Assembly (NCBI GenBank): GCA_008828725.1
Contig: MEHQ01002268.1
Location: 404,858 to 468,857 of the forward strand
Length of the DNA stretch: 64,000 nt
Origin: Saccharina japonica
Lineage: Eukaryota; Sar; Phaeophyceae; Laminariales; Laminariaceae
Direction: 5' to 3'
Position 1 is the first letter of the stretch. Each line of letters starts with the position of its first letter. This document shows, piece after piece, positions 11,643-25,205 of the stretch. The translations under genes and the position numbers were made by a program. The notes under the pieces are model-generated. The model made no database searches. It was not told the origin of the DNA and saw only the letters and a program-made list of their open reading frames with translations.

Positions 11643-11901
11643 CTTGCGCGAGCGTAGCGGGCGGCGTCAACCGCCCTCGGAGCGAAGCTTTGCTTTCTTT
11701 TAGCGATATTTTTTCGTGTTGTTCACCACTATCGTTTTTGTCCTGTATTTGCCGTCATACATATGGAGCTCTTGGCATTATCAAGTCGCCAGTTGCAGCT
11801 ACAATAATATATGCTCCTCTTTTACCCTTTTCACATTTGGTTCTATTATTCCTTCCGCGAGCGTAGCGGGCGGCGTTAGCCGCCCGCGCAGCGGAGCCCT
11901 T
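11643..11901. repeat. Pair of ~50-bp GC-rich hairpin repeats
   Basis: Two blocks (11,643-11,692 and 11,852-11,901) share CGCGAGCGTAGCGGGCGGCG and then a complementary CCGCCC arm followed by AGCG and AGC. In the second block GCGGGCGGC and GCCGCCCGC form a perfect 9-bp stem with a GTTA loop (11,866-11,887). The first block keeps most of the stem. The blocks are about 209 bp apart in AT-richer DNA. Hairpin repeats of this style are familiar from organelle and bacterial DNA, but no organellar gene is visible nearby. Confidence 0.7.
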
Positions 11902-14569
11902 GTATCTATTAATTATCCAGTGCGCCACCATCCATTATGATGCTGAGAACGTTGCTGTTAATGAAACGATGCTAGAAATTCGCCGAGAAACTTAGAGGGA
12001 GCAGCACGGGTTAGCGTGGACTACACCTTGGCGTAGTACATATCAGCATTGTGCCGATATTATCAAGTGACTGCCTCGGCCACTTCTTCACTTCTCACCA
12101 ACCTCTTCGCGTCATATTTTCGTTCTCTTGCTCACACCAATCGTTTTTCCACAACGGCCACATAAGTGCCTAATTAAACTTCGGTTTCATTTTTTCTTCA
12201 TTGCAAGTGATCTTCACAGACATCTCGCTGCCACCTCTGCCACCTCTGCCACCTCTCTTCCCAGAGACAGAGCTTCGGCACGCATCATTCGTTCGAAATG
12301 GGTATATGGGCCCTTGTATGTTATCCAAGCAACCATATGTTTGGGGGCTACTATTAGTAGTGGTGCCACAGATATGTTAAAAGGGTCTGACCCGATAAAC
12401 ATCCCATTCCAATTCCTCGGGAACTTACCTTGGACAGCTTTGTTTTCGCTTCGGCTGCACAAACAATGCCGGCCTTACACAACTTCGTCGCCCATATTTG
12501 GACACGGTTACTTCTCAGGGGCATTGATACAACCCGTGACCTGTTAGTGGCCGAACCGGCACGTGAGCAGTGTTTCTCCAGGCCGGTTTATGCTGTGGTT
12601 ATGCAGTGCGTCTGCTCGTTTGGCGAAAGGGCCATCGAGACACGCCACGGCGCCAGTAGTCCATTGCTCAGTATGTGCCCATCTACGATATGCCAAGCAA
12701 AATGCATGGAAGCGATATGCTCTTGTTCTTTGCTGTACCCCATCATCCTGAAGGTTTTTGCAATGTAGGTATTTCGGCGAAACATTCCTGCGTTGGGAGC
12801 ATCACTGCAAGTCACGAATGAGATCCATCCGGCCGGCGTCCCAAAGAAAACCTAGCGTCAACCCAGGGTTATTTAGGTTTGAGAACTTTCGCCGCCGAAG
12901 GTTGCTAACCGATAACATAGGTTCCCAACGGCTCCACCACAACATAACCGCCTTAAGACCTTGCTGTGGAAACGTAGAGAGGTCGTCGATAAATATTACG
13001 GTGCCGATAATTGTTTCACATCTCCGCACTATCCCAAGGTGTTTTATTTTTGTTTTGCGAAGGCACGTATGGCTTTTGTAAAACAAACTCCTCCATAAGT
13101 GGCATTGCTCATATATTGCGTAGAGTGACAAAAGGGTTTGGGGCTTGCTCGAGTGAAAATGTTTCTGTTGGGTGACATAGCTCGTATCAAGCGATACTCG
13201 CGCTTTGATATGGGAAATACACGTTGATGCTCTGTCGTCGTGTGGTTCTGTGTGTCTTGCGCTCTCCTATCCCAACGACAGGCATAACGTTCGAGGCAAG
13301 GCATGCCGTACACGTGCGTCGGTACGAGGTTTAGGAAACTGGGAGGCACATTAGCGCTGTACGCAAAGAGCGCATTTCTACTTCAGCATGGAGCAGGGGC
13401 TTCACAAGATCGGGGGATCGCTACTGGGAATACAATGCGAGAGATTCGGAACCTTTCAATCCCATGCCGGTTAACGATAATATGGCCCTGTATCCCGCAT
13501 CAGGCCACGGACGCAACTCTTTCCAATTTCCCATTTCCCTGTCACAGAGTACTGTCACCTTCTTAGCTGCTTGTCCTTATCGCGATCAGATATGTTCTAC
13601 CAGGTAAATAATTTGGTAGGCTATTTCCCCCCTCCAGTCAATTTGGCGCCCTCTGTTGCCTCTGCTGCCTCTCGCCTACCAAATGAACCGCCTACTAAAG
13701 TAACTTAATCAAAGAATGATGAACACTGTCGCATCGGCAGAAAACGTATCGTATGCATCGGCAGCAAACATCAGTTAGACGCGGAGGGGAATGGGAGGCA
13801 CACTACTGTACTAGCGCAGGCCTCACAGGTGATTTAAGAAATAAGGAACTTGCCCAGTGAGGCAGCCTAGCCACCGTAGGAGTGGAAGGGATTTGCTTTG
13901 TACCTGAATCAACCGACACGACTAGTCCTCTGTAATGCACCACCCTATATCAGGAAGCCACCACCGGTGGAATAACCAAAAAACCGAATCCAACAATCGG
14001 TTTTATCCCCGGACTCGCCGGGATAGGTTAGGTGCCTAGGTGCCGCTCCCTTTAACGGTGAATGAAATCCAAACAATAGGCTGCCGACATTATGAGGTGT
14101 AAACAAACTAACGCCAACGTGCCCGACGGCACCATACATTATGAAGGGAACTACATTGAATAGCGGCAGAGCCCTTCGAGACGGGCAATGATGGGCAGAA
14201 CGCGTGTGTGGCACCGATATCTCATGATCCCTAGCACTGTATGCAGACGCGCTTCAACCTGTTAGTCGAGCCCCGGTGGCACAAAGATTCGCGCCGTCAT
14301 CAAAATAGTACGTACGGTGTATCCTCGAGTTGTCAACCGGAGGCCTTTTCATCACCGCCCATATACGGTACTATGGGTATGGTGTATACCCGACTTTGTG
14401 TGAACACACTAGAATACAAGCCCTTCAACATCGTGTGCATGTACGCATGGCATGTCTACATGTCTTCTGTGTTTTAGTGGTACGCGTTCAATATAGGTAT
14501 TTGTACCTGCAGATACATTGCGGTCACGACTTTTGTATCCCCAGCCCTGGTACCTTAACGGCCTAGAAA

Positions 14570-14760
14570 TGTATAAACGTTTGTAGTGTCCTAGCTTGCT
14601 GCATCGCGCACCCTCTGGTTTCTAGTTGAGTACGCTGAAGGTACCACACGCACTCCATTGGACTGTTATCCACATCTACGACGACAAACAATCCCCGGTG
14701 ATATATAAAGTAAACCGAATCAAGCGCATGCCCCTTATTACCTGGACTCGATAGATATCA
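14570..14760 (+). repeat. Single-copy progenitor of the copy-B minisatellites
   Basis: CCCCGGTGATATATAAAG, AACCGAATCAAGCGCATGCC and TTATTACC match one unit of the 66-bp repeat at 52,378-52,707. AGCTTGCTGCATC near 14,600 matches the 81-bp unit at 52,073-52,234. Here each occurs once and the intervening 9-bp repeat is absent. From 12,550 to 15,100 I see no supportable gene. Confidence 0.75.
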
Positions 14761-15116
14761 CCCCCCCGCCGGGTATGGTGAAAACAGCTCAACCTGAACA
14801 GTTTGTCACCCGGGGCGGCTTGTTAGACCGAATACAGTACCCACGCACATACTTAGCGTGTTTTCGTTTCTTAACGGGAACGGGCCACCACGGGAAAATT
14901 GTCCGGGGGGGTTGTCCACCACGGCATTGACGGGATTTATAATTTCCCACCGCGGGATTTGACGGGGTGTTAGTCAGCGCAAGCGATATGTAATGGTTGG
15001 TGTTATCTGTGTGTCAGTTATCATTAGCATAATTGTTGCACCTTTCCATGCATGTGCATGATATGTTTATTGTGTCCATATTTTACTTTGTTTTCCATCG
15101 TACAATATGCAGCATG

Positions 15117-16370
15117 ACCTCCGACGTCCATCGCTCATGAACATCATACCAATATCAATATCCCCAGAATGAAAAATACCAAAGACAGCCCAAACAATGA
15201 CACCTACGCCTGTAGCTTAGAACCATTACGTGTCTACGTTTCGACCTCTACCGTTCATCGATCATACACATCGTACAGATATCAATATCCCCAGCATGAA
15301 AAATAACAAAGGCAGCCCAAACAACGTCACCTATGTCTGTCGCTCAGCACCATTACGTGTCTACGTTTCCACCTCGAACGTCCATCGCCCATAAACATCA
15401 TACACATATCAATATACCCAGAATGAAGAATATCAAAGGCAGCGCAAACCATGTCACCTATGCCTGTCGCTTAGCACCATCACGTGCCTGCGTTTGGACC
15501 TCCGACGTCCATCGCTCATAAATAGCATAACCATATCTATATCCCCAGAATAAAAAATATCAAAGGCAGCCCAAACAACGCCACCTATGTCTGTCACTTA
15601 GCACTATTACGTGTCTACGTTTCGATCTCCAACGTCCATCGCTCATAAACATCATACACATATCAATATACCCAGAAGGAAGAATATCAAAGGTATTCCA
15701 AACCTGCCTGTAGCTTAGCACAATTACGTGCCTACGTTTGGACCTCCAACGCCTATCGTTCATAAATATCATAAAACACATCAGGTATCAATATCCCCAC
15801 AATGAAGAAGATCTAAGGCAGCCCAAACAACGTCACATATACCTGTCGCTTAGCACCATTCCGTGTCTACATTTCGACCTCCAACGTCCATCGCTGATAA
15901 ACATCATACACATATCAATATACCCAGAATGAAGAATATCAAAGACAGCCCAAACCATGCCTGTAGCTTAGCACAATTACGTGCCTACGTTTGGACCTCC
16001 AACGCCCATCGCTCATAAATATCATAAAAATATATCAATATCCCCACAATGAAGAAGATCAAAGGCAGCCCAAACAACGTCCCATATGCCTGTCGCTTAG
16101 CACCATTACGTTTTTACGTTTCGACCTCCAACGTCCATCGTTCATAAACATCATAAAAATACTCCGAATGCAGAATATCAAAGGCAGCCCAAACACCGTC
16201 ACCTACGCTTGTCGCTTATCACCATTGTGTGCCTACGTTTTGATCTCCACGTCCATCGCTCATACACATCATAACCATATCAATATCCCCAGAATGAAAA
16301 ATATCAAAGGCAGCCCAAACACCGTCGCCTATGCCTGTCGCTTAGCACCATTGTGTGCCTACGTTTTATT
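15117..16370 (+). repeat. Minisatellite, ~127-bp unit, 10 copies
   Basis: The anchor (C)CATCG in ACGTCCATCGCTCAT recurs at 15,130, 15,257, 15,384, 15,511, 15,638, 15,755, 15,890, 16,008, 16,137 and 16,255. The first five spacings are exactly 127 bp. The last five alternate short and long (117, 135, 118, 129, 118), which suggests amplification of a ~250-bp dimer. Open frames through it are by-products. Copy B has a single related unit near 53,070-53,180. Confidence 0.95.
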
Positions 16371-16454
16371 CACGTCAAGTTGCAGCCAAACTTGAGGCCT
16401 TTTTGACGCCTTTGTATGCACTTCATTGCACGCCTTTTAACGGAACAAACACAA

Positions 16455-16700
16455 GCACTTTTTGTGTTTTTTTATTATTTTCCATCCCATTTATTTTCTT
16501 CGCACTGCCGTCTTTCTCCCTCCCTAGTCGTGAATCAAATCCGGGGTCACAAAGTAGGCTTCTTTCCCTCCTCCTCCACCACGGTTCTTCTTTTGATTTG
16601 TATCGCGCAGAGGGTTCAGCCTTCCCAACGCTCGTTGATCTTCATCGAATTTTGCTAACTCACGCTCTCGCGCTTTCCGCTAGCCAATAAATATTTTTGC
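16455..16700 (-). mobile_element. SINE body, 5'-truncated, A-copy-specific
   Basis: This matches 32,985-33,240: the order TCCATCCCATTTATT, TCTCCCTCCCTAGTCGT, TCCGGGGTCACAAAGTAGGC, CCACGG and ATCGAATT is shared. A T-rich stretch on the + strand (16,459-16,475) is the A-rich 3' tail of a minus-strand element. The tRNA-like head present at 33,250-33,335 is missing. The matching position in duplication copy B (about 53,180-53,300) has no such sequence. Confidence 0.75.
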
Positions 16701-17189
16701 AAGAAATATCCTTACGAACATGCATTCGGAGCGGCTGGAGCTCACGATCTTGACTCTAACAGGCTTCGTGGTTACCTGCTACCCCACCGGGGGGGCCGAC
16801 TCTTGAGCAAAACAAATGAGTTACTTCGGAATGAGGCGTTAGCAAAAACCTAGACTACCTCGAGGGAAAGCCCGGTAATACGCCTGACACCACGGAGCGC
16901 CTGTTCTTCTGAAATCCAAGACAACGGGCTACCATCGTAAACGAGGCACCTGTACGCATGCTCAAAATATTCAAAGTCTCGTAAATGTAACCCGAGCAAA
17001 CAAAAACATCCAGAAATTGAAAACTTATGAACTACAAACGTGTAACCTCCCCCCCCAAATATAGGCCTACATACATCGAAACCTGATAAAACAAAAAGCA
17101 TACAAACAAAATCAGAAATACAAAACATCCAATATGGCGTTCTGCAGGTGTACACACAGAACCACACACGGGGTGTTTTCCCAGGCAAT

Positions 17190-17740
17190 ACCCGTACCAG
17201 AACTTCTGTGAGTTATGTACCACATTCATACCCATACCGGGACTTCAGTAAGTTATGTATGCCCCCGTCGCAACACCCGAGGTACGGGCAGGCCCTTTGA
17301 AAATTACCCGGGTGTGAATACGGTTACTAGGTGTACAAAATTCCGCATCGGTACCTACCCGGAACTCCTGTGAGCTCTGTAGTACTTGCACAGGACTTCT
17401 GTAAGGCAAGCTCGTGTTCTGTAGGGTACACGCCGGGAACGTTCTCCCGGATATTACACACACATACAAACATACAAAATAAAACGTTCACAATACGAAA
17501 ATGCAATCATATAGCACTACCAAAGTACTAAATACAGAAACACAACCATGCAAACACTCAAAAATACAAGCATACAAACATACAAAAGCCAAAACACAAA
17601 AATACGAAAGTACAAAATGCATAATCTAACAACTATAACATACCAAAACATAGAACTCCCAAAAACCCAAATACCAAATACCAATCCACCGAAGAACCGG
17701 GGTACGCTCGATCGTTCGACGCCACCCCCCCCCAAGACGA
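17190..17740. repeat. Simple-sequence region: ACCCGTACC repeats then ACATACAAA-rich tract
   Basis: ACCCGTACCAGAACTTCTG and ACCCATACCGGGACTTCAG lie 40 bp apart and further echoes follow. From 17,470 the DNA becomes A-rich with many ACATACAAA and AAATACAAA words. The same succession occurs in copy B at about 53,630-54,080. No gene is seen. Confidence 0.6.
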
Positions 17741-20136
17741 AGAAAGGGAAGCATATTTGTATATACCTCGTACGTACCCGCATCTTGGCTATGACATCTT
17801 CATCCTACGATACTTGTTCGAACTCAGCAATGTCTACGTGGTGATCCCGTGCACAAGGGACACGCTGGAGAAACACCGGCGGGTACCTGTGAGCATTATT
17901 ATTTGCGCGGTATTGGGAGCGGTATTGTATGTGCAACCTACGGGACGGGAATTACAAAAAAAAGTAGAAAACTGAAGATGTCTACGTGCACCGTGTGGAT
18001 GAGTATACCAAAAAAGGGTTTCCACGGGACGTGTTCGGTTTTGACCCCAGGAAGAAGTTTACACTGGAACCGGGATATTTGCGAAACCTCGTGATATCGT
18101 TCCCTACGGCCACCGCGACTTGACTACGAAGCATTGCACTGAAAACCCCAAGCCCTGAACTGAAGTAGCAGTACCACTGCATATTCGAGGCTCGAGGAGG
18201 CTCTCAACCCTCACAATAAAAACAGCCCCCCCCCCCCCCTTCCGAGGCAATTGCGCCCTATGTTTGTTCAGTTTGCACCTTTAGGAGTTTGGGGAACATG
18301 TATTCTGCAAGGCAGGGGGCGCTCGGGGCTGGCTTCGGTTGATCCATTTTTCGCATTCAGCTTTTCAGATCTCACAGTCTTTATACTCGAGAGCTTCAGC
18401 AACATCCCTGCACACTCCACCCTCGGCTACTGGGCGTATGTTTCTCAACGCCGAACGTGTACGGCGGACAGGTGCGTCACTCACGACGACCGCATTCCTC
18501 ATCGCACGCATCTGTTTGGCCAAGAGCACCGTCTGAATTAGCACCGTGACGACCATGAATATGTTCGCGGCGACGAGAACGCCGGAAAAGGTCAAGAGAT
18601 ATTATGCACTGGCAGTATCTTCGTCGACGTCAATCTTCGTAAGGAATGCCACGTACATACTGGCAATTACAATGCCATTTCCCCAACGGTACAGGCCGAT
18701 GTCGATACATTTTTGGAAGGGAGACAAGGCCTCCGAAATGAACGCGTACGACACCGAAAACAAAACGGCCATCTATAGCTGTGCCTTGCTGTTGGGAAGA
18801 ACAAACGCCGCAATGATAGTCAACGCAACCCGACGATCGCACTCGACAACCTAGTAGTATCGAGAAGGCCTATACGCGGCCCAGATACCGTTTGCCGGCT
18901 TCAGGTGCAACATAGTTTCCCGGTCAGACTTGACGAGGTCACCCCGGTGCCAAACCAACAACCCCGCGAACGCAGCAGTTATTCCAAAAGGATATACAGC
19001 CACCATGATGAACGCGTATACCTTGTACCAGCTGTGACGAGCTGTCAAGCACGAAAGACTGTAGTCCGCCCGAAGGTATGTCTGTCCACCGTCCAGCTCG
19101 TCGCAGCCAAAGGTTTAGAATATCCTTCATCCTGTACGATACCGGTGAATATACCAAGAATGCGACGAAACGTATCACAGCCTGATGCTTGCGCTGCACC
19201 TCGCGTATGGCAGACTCAGAACAGCTGTTTCGTTTTGTTCCGATGAAGTAACTCGCCGCCAGGACGACGAGCGCGAGAAGCGGCGTGATCGTCGCGAATA
19301 CCAGATGGTCGTAAAAGTCATTGCTGACTACGCAAGAGTACGAAAATATGAAGTCCAAGTCAACGTTGATCGGGTTTATCTTGGAGACAAATGTCTGGTA
19401 AAGCTCCGGGTACACATCACCTGCGATGGCGTCAAACTGGCGGGAGGGGGTAACGGAAGGAACCGGGAAAACGTGTGGATCATGATGCGGGAAGTCAATA
19501 ACTATGACCAGGTATCTGAATACAAATTGTGTTCAGCCTCCTGAACCGCACCTTATAAGCGTGAGCGAGTGTTCTCAATGGCTTCAAGGACCGGAATCAT
19601 CAATGTTCGACACATCCTAACAAAATGGCGTGTATTGTGTTGAACGATTCAACTGCGGCCCGTAAAACATTCGTAGTAACACCCTGATCACGACCTGTCT
19701 TTCTTGGCACGGCACGTAGCAACTCGTGGACAACTTGCATCTAGATCTTTCGTTGTTGGGTACATGTCGTGCATACAGTTGCGTTGAACTGCGTCGGATG
19801 CCCAGTTCAATACAAACCAGTAGAAGATACGAGATCGACGTCGCCACAAGGCTGGAAGCGTGAGTGCCATTCAAAGCGTACGCTGCCCTCTCTGGTCTAT
19901 ATCATATATCATGATGTGATTGACAATACGATGCCCTTCCTACACGTTTTCTCCCAGACATCAGTGAATACATGAAATCATATAGCCTCTTAACTGCAAT
20001 GCCCACTTGTGACATTTGGACAACCATATTTTGCATTTATATGCTACTCTGGTATAGGACAAGACATAAAAGCACCCCTGAGTTAACGTACTTCATACCA
20101 CGTAGCTATCTTATTTGGAGGCCAAACGTCGTGTAA

Positions 20137-20438
20137 CTGACAAATGATCTGCCAGACCGTCACGGCGAGTTTGATACCCCTAACTGGACGAATGTTGACC
20201 ACGCACGCTCGGCAAGACCATAATTTGCTTTGCCACAGGCTTTGATCCATCTCGATTCCCACGTCGGCCCCGTCGTGCACCACCTTTCCCAGATAGTATA
20301 GAAGTATACTGGCAAGTACTAACACAGCCAGACCGACGGCCACTGCAAGTGCCACAGCCGATCTGGTGGTATCCCCGGAGCACTCACGACAGCTGTAGGC
20401 TATCCCTGGCGCAAAGTATTTGACACAAACGGCACAAT
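20137..20438 (-). pseudogene. Copy A: CxxC and first transmembrane exon, splice donor lost
   Basis: It starts after TTCAG and reads CAVCVKYFAPGIAYSCRECS. One transmembrane segment follows (ALAVAVGLAVLVLASILLYY). The exon should end at WQIICQ, where copy B has CAG|GTACAG. Here the sequence is CAG|TTACAC, so the GT donor is destroyed. Confidence 0.85.
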
Positions 20439-20736
20439 CTGAAGCACCGAGTGGGGAGAGGAAGAAGGTAATGAGGGGCCTTGCGATGAAGTTGTGAATC
20501 AGAAGGATCAGAGGACGCAACGGTGGTGCATTGCAATCGAACAACGTTCACAATTATTACGTATATATATGTAGTTTAAGCTCCACGCGCAAGGAAGACA
20601 AACGGCATAGAGCGTAATACAGAGACATACGAACAACATGCATACTTCGGGTCACAACCGGCTCCGCGACTTGCGCTAGGCAAATCCCAACAAGTTATAT
20701 TTCTGGAGGGGTTGAAATGCACGTTCTTTCTCTCAC

Positions 20737-21028
20737 ATGGCCCAGTGTAGCCGGATGCGCAGTATTTGGCGGTATCGTTGCCGCCTTGGCAAGCCCCCTT
20801 TACATAGCACTGCAGAATGCCGTGGCTTTGGTTGGAGGTATGGAAGTAGCCTTTTTGGAGTGTCAGATCGGCGATTGTGGTGTCAGGTAACGGGGCGGTA
20901 GCGCCGACGGGTGGCACTGCGCAGACAGGTTTCCCGTCTATTCGGATCTCTTGGCGGGTAGTTACAGCATCGCCCTCGGTTGAACAACGAGAAAAGACTT
21001 CTTCGAAGCACGAGCTGCAGAAATAGGC
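20737..21028 (-). pseudogene. Copy A: cysteine-rich ephrin-receptor-like exon
   Basis: The 292-bp exon is open throughout, with the acceptor ACCAG|GCC and donor CCAT|GTGAGA. It contains CSSCFEEV, KGYFHTSN, KGACQGGNDTAKYC and GYTGP. The last splices in phase to the next exon to give GYTGPYCAVC. It is intact in itself but belongs to a gene with several disabling lesions. Confidence 0.8.
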
Positions 21029-23099
21029 CTGGTTTGGTTAAAACGACAAGCGTATAGAGTATGCAAGAAGGAACGCTAGGTGGATAACACGAGAGCTGAA
21101 CGCTAAGGCTGTGAGAGAACGAATATATGCACCGTGGAGAGACACATAAACATTGCCAATAGCCGGCCCAAGATTCAAAACAGGATTGTGGTTCATAACG
21201 CATTTAATCATGTGCTTAATAAGTGCAACCAACTCCGCGTTGAGATACATTGGGTTCGTCTTGCAGAAACACGTTTATATCCTATATCTGGTATCACCAA
21301 TTCTGACATCGTTAAGAGCCTGCAGGAACTACGCACAATATACAACATATTGTACCAACACCCAGTAAGGAGAGACGGGGATCGATGTTGTTCCGTAAAA
21401 ACACCTACTATTCTTGAAGCAGCATACTATACTAGGTATATGTCCCATTTGTCGTGCTTGCCTCAGTTGTTCCGATGTAGCCGTACTCCCCGGCTGGGCA
21501 GTAGTACGCGTTTTCCGATAAATTGAAGTTATACATCACGTCCAGGAACCCCACGCTCATGACAGCGGGGCCTTCGATTACGGCCTTGTTCGCCACAAAG
21601 CTGGTGTTCTAAACGCGCATAGACCCTGTGTGGAAGATCACTCCTCCTGAGGTCGCTGTGTAATCGTCGGAGGGTGTTAAAACATGAGGTAGAGCTCCCA
21701 AACGCTGTTGGTGTAACGCAGTGTTTTTATCGCCACACCTAATGTTGTAACACGTGCAGCGAGAGATTGGCAGCTATGCCCACGTTTACCAAAGGCTCAA
21801 AGTACAGTTTGCCTACTGTAGACAATCCGACAGTGGAGTAGGGGTGTCCTTGAATATGGATTGTATCAGGACAAGATGAGGGGAACAGATTGGATGTGAT
21901 TGGTAGTAGTTATCAAAGTGTGTCAGCGTGTTCACTGTGATGAAGCCCTGCAGATTGTCGGAAGGCAAACTAAACTATACCTGCATCAGGGATCGTGCTG
22001 CATGTCGCTAATACGGCGTGTTAGCAAAGGTTGATGGTTTATCTGACAAATCATTCAGGCTGATGCTCGTCCACTTTGGTAAAGTATTTTGTAGACACCA
22101 TATATGCGTACACAACGATTGAGTCAGGAATGGGCTCGAACAATAGACTATTAATAGATGGTGTAGGTGCTGTGAGGAGTTACAGGGTGGGGGAATATGC
22201 CCTTCAGTTTAATCCGCGGGGCTGTGGCTGTGTGTCACAACGTCTTCAGCTAGCGGGCTGTCTTCTGTGGTTCAACGTGTAGAGCTAGGCTCTGATCTCG
22301 AACGAGCCGATCTCGCCGCATTGCTCCGGAAGGTTCCCCTGATCGTTTAACTGTCATAACAATGGTTTTAAAGGTCACCTTTCACCCTGGGGGCACTTGT
22401 ATATGCTATCCAGATACGTAGGGCTTTCACGAAACCGCAGACCGTCTGCATTTATATACTAGCAGCTACAGTAGTAACCGTGCCGAATGTTGAATGCGTT
22501 TGAGGTGCCCAGCTGGTGCCTGTACACGGCAGGCTATAGTTGGAACAAACAATAATTACTTGAGCTTCTGAATACCGGTTAATGTTGAACATCATACATG
22601 CTTTTTTTTCCCCGATCAAACTGTATGCCGTATATCGAGCCACGCCCTAAACGTTTCACACGTATTTTAGGATCCCATATAAATGCGTGGCCGATCTGAT
22701 TCCCGTAACCAATGTATAATTCGGAGTCATGGGCGTTTCTGTTGCTGCTTAGGATCCGAAACGTTCGGCGGAGAAATGAGGAACGCTTCCTTAAAGCTCT
22801 CACAATATCGGCAAATGTGAGGCACTGGTAAACGAAACAGGCGTGGACATTTGGGCGTTCGTGCTTAAACATATGCATCTCGTGGAACATGTAATGTACT
22901 CAAGTGTTGTAATTTCAGGGCTAAATTGACTGACAGCATTATATGTAACTTACTAGTTCAGTTCTGCGAGTACCTACCCAGACACAGTATGTTCTTGGCG
23001 TTAAAGGTCTGGAGAGGCCATGCAAAGACCATGCACGGTATTCCGATATTTGGATTTAACCCAATGTCTCATCTTCGCGATCCTTGCTCCTACCCCGTC

Positions 23100-23355
23100 C
23101 TATACGTAATACTATAGAAGACTGCCCCCGCCCCTGCCCACTACGGTACTATATTTGTACTGCTATCGTGAGAAGGTTTGAATAGTTTTTTCTCCAGTCG
23201 ACGCGCGTCGAACTGTGCATACCCACGATATACTAGGCGCTCTCGACAAGTGGTGGGGTTGGAAAATCATAATACAACATACAGATACGTGAACCCGCGA
23301 CATCAACTGTACCGGTATTCGAAGTAACCACTAGACCACCGGCACGGTTGGCATC
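23100..23355 (-). mobile_element. tRNA-derived SINE, present in both duplication copies
   Basis: On the minus strand a tRNA-like head (about 23,352-23,280) contains GGTGGTCTAGTGGTTAC as A box and CGGGTTCACGTA as B box. A body follows that shares TCGAGAGCGCCTAGTAT, GTGGGTA and CGACTGG-type words with 32,973-33,335. The matching copy in duplication B lies at about 59,690-59,925. It therefore predates the duplication. It sits in an intron of the copy-A gene. Confidence 0.65.
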
Positions 23356-23705
23356 ATACGCATGCACACGCACTGCAGTTACTAAACCTATGGTAGACAA
23401 ACTCGACCGCGCCATATTTCTGCCGTACTATTACTTTGTTCGGACTAAACTGCAACTGACCCTGATACATTTTGGCCTAAAGTTTGGTTCGCTTTCCGTG
23501 CGGGTACATTTGCCCTGGTATTCCATACGTGACGTCCTGCCAGGCAGCTGGTGTATTCGGTTATGATGATCGCAGCTGAAACAGTGGCGAGCTGACGTCT
23601 ACATAGCACGATGTCGTATCGGACCTGGTGACATGTGTCACGCTAAATTGAGATTATGGCGACGGGTAACCATAATAAATTTCATGGGAATTCCGGGTGA
23701 CTCAC

Positions 23706-24025
23706 AAGCGAAGTTATTCCTGAAGACTGAAACGTTGAAGCTGTCGACCCCGGGGCCTGTGTACGAGTAAAGCGCGCCCCCGTCTCCAGTCGTATTCCCT
23801 TCGAGAACACACTCGCTGAACAACGTTTGTTTGTCGTCTACAGTCGAAATGTATACGGCGCCGCCGAGCATGTTTTGTGACACTTGAACCGCGTGTCGCA
23901 GACTTGAACTTGGTCACATTGTTCAATGAAATTTACAGCACCTCTGAAACCGCTCGCAGAATTGTTGACGAACGCTACGCCCCAGTCAGAAGTGTAGTCG
24001 TCGACTGCATCGGAGTACAAGCCAC
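23706..24025 (-). pseudogene. Copy A: frameshifted beta-helix exon
   Basis: The acceptor TTGCAG|GTGGC and donor GCTT|GTGAGT are conserved with copy B. The first half reads VDDYTSDWGVAFVNNSASG. A 1-bp loss near 23,868 shifts the frame before LGGAVYIS, TLFSECVLEGN and TGDGGALYSYTG. The repeated G-GGA-Y and N-a-pattern is typical of right-handed parallel beta-helix repeats. Confidence 0.8.
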
Positions 24026-25205
24026 CTGCAACGTGTCATAGCCCATGATACAAAGTGTTGGTTAGATCCCTATGAGCTAAATGCTAGATAATGCTTACCA
24101 TATCACTGTGGCTGTGTTTTGTGGAGTGCTGATCCGTTGTTTAGGCCGACACAGGGAGAAATTATTATCGCACCAGTCCGAATTTCTTCCTAAATAGTCG
24201 GTACTCTCTACGGCTAAAATGAAGCAGTGATCATGCCAACTGCGGCGGCGCTGGAATGTGTCCATCCCAAACTTGGTCCGAAACCTACCAGCATGTTATG
24301 CTGCGAGTGTCCGATGCTATCCGTGCGTGTCTCTCTGCATTTCTCTGGTTCAGGCTGCTTGTTGTGCATGCCCGACCCCGGAAAGGTTGAAGATGTTGCG
24401 CTCGAAATGTCCTTAATGACTTAGGTGCAACTGGGGCCAGCACACTTACACGTTCATCTGGAATCCAGCGTAACGTCTCTGTGTAGGTCACCGTATTATA
24501 CCCGGCCGAGACAAAAATACACTTCCGGTTCATACTGTTACACTTCTTAGACAATCAAACGACGGACACACCAGTAGCAGCCCAGCGCATTTAAGAGGGC
24601 ATTTTGACACAGTTATCATAATTTAATGCGTGTCTCGTTCGCTTTTTGTAGCGCGAAAAGGGGTGAAAGTGCGACGGGGGCTAGGTTCCGCTCCTCCACT
24701 TAATATGCGCGAAACTGATGAATCCGGCCCGGAAACGAAACCCCAGTCCTACCACTATCACCCTAACTAAGTGCATCGTGCATCGTTTTTTGTTGCAAAT
24801 GAGGAACTACCCTAACGTGCAAAGCACCTGTTCTTGGAGTTACCTTTCTTGGTGATATAACCGTTGTATAGTAGGAATAATACGCCGACTGTCAAATCTC
24901 CCTTTTTAGGTAGCAGTTTTATGCACGTCGTTTCGGTTCAGGTTGAACTCCCGCGCTTCACGTAACGACTATAATAGGCATCGTGGAAGCACAATACCAA
25001 AGTAAAAAAATTACACCGACAGTTTGGGCGACGCTATAGGTTTCAGGACGCCCTTGTAATATACAGCAGCAAGCACTGGTTTCGTCGTTGTTTGCCAGGG
25101 CAGTCAAGCGTATGTTATACACCCAGACAGTATCTAACTATAACCGATATGATACAATGCGGCCCGAGAGAACCGCCAACAATCACCGCCGTCTCACTTC
25201 CTCAC

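Noticed and set aside
10426..11703. Cluster of overlapping T-rich open frames with hydrophobic translations
   Set aside because: They overlap in several frames on both strands and reflect base composition; no domain or splice pattern supports any of them.
15117..16370. CRISPR-like array of regularly spaced repeats
   Set aside because: The whole 127-bp unit is repeated, with no unique spacers, in a eukaryotic context; it is a minisatellite.
15333..16395. Open frames through the ~127-bp minisatellite
   Set aside because: They arise from repetition of a stop-poor unit, and unit lengths vary by non-multiples of three.
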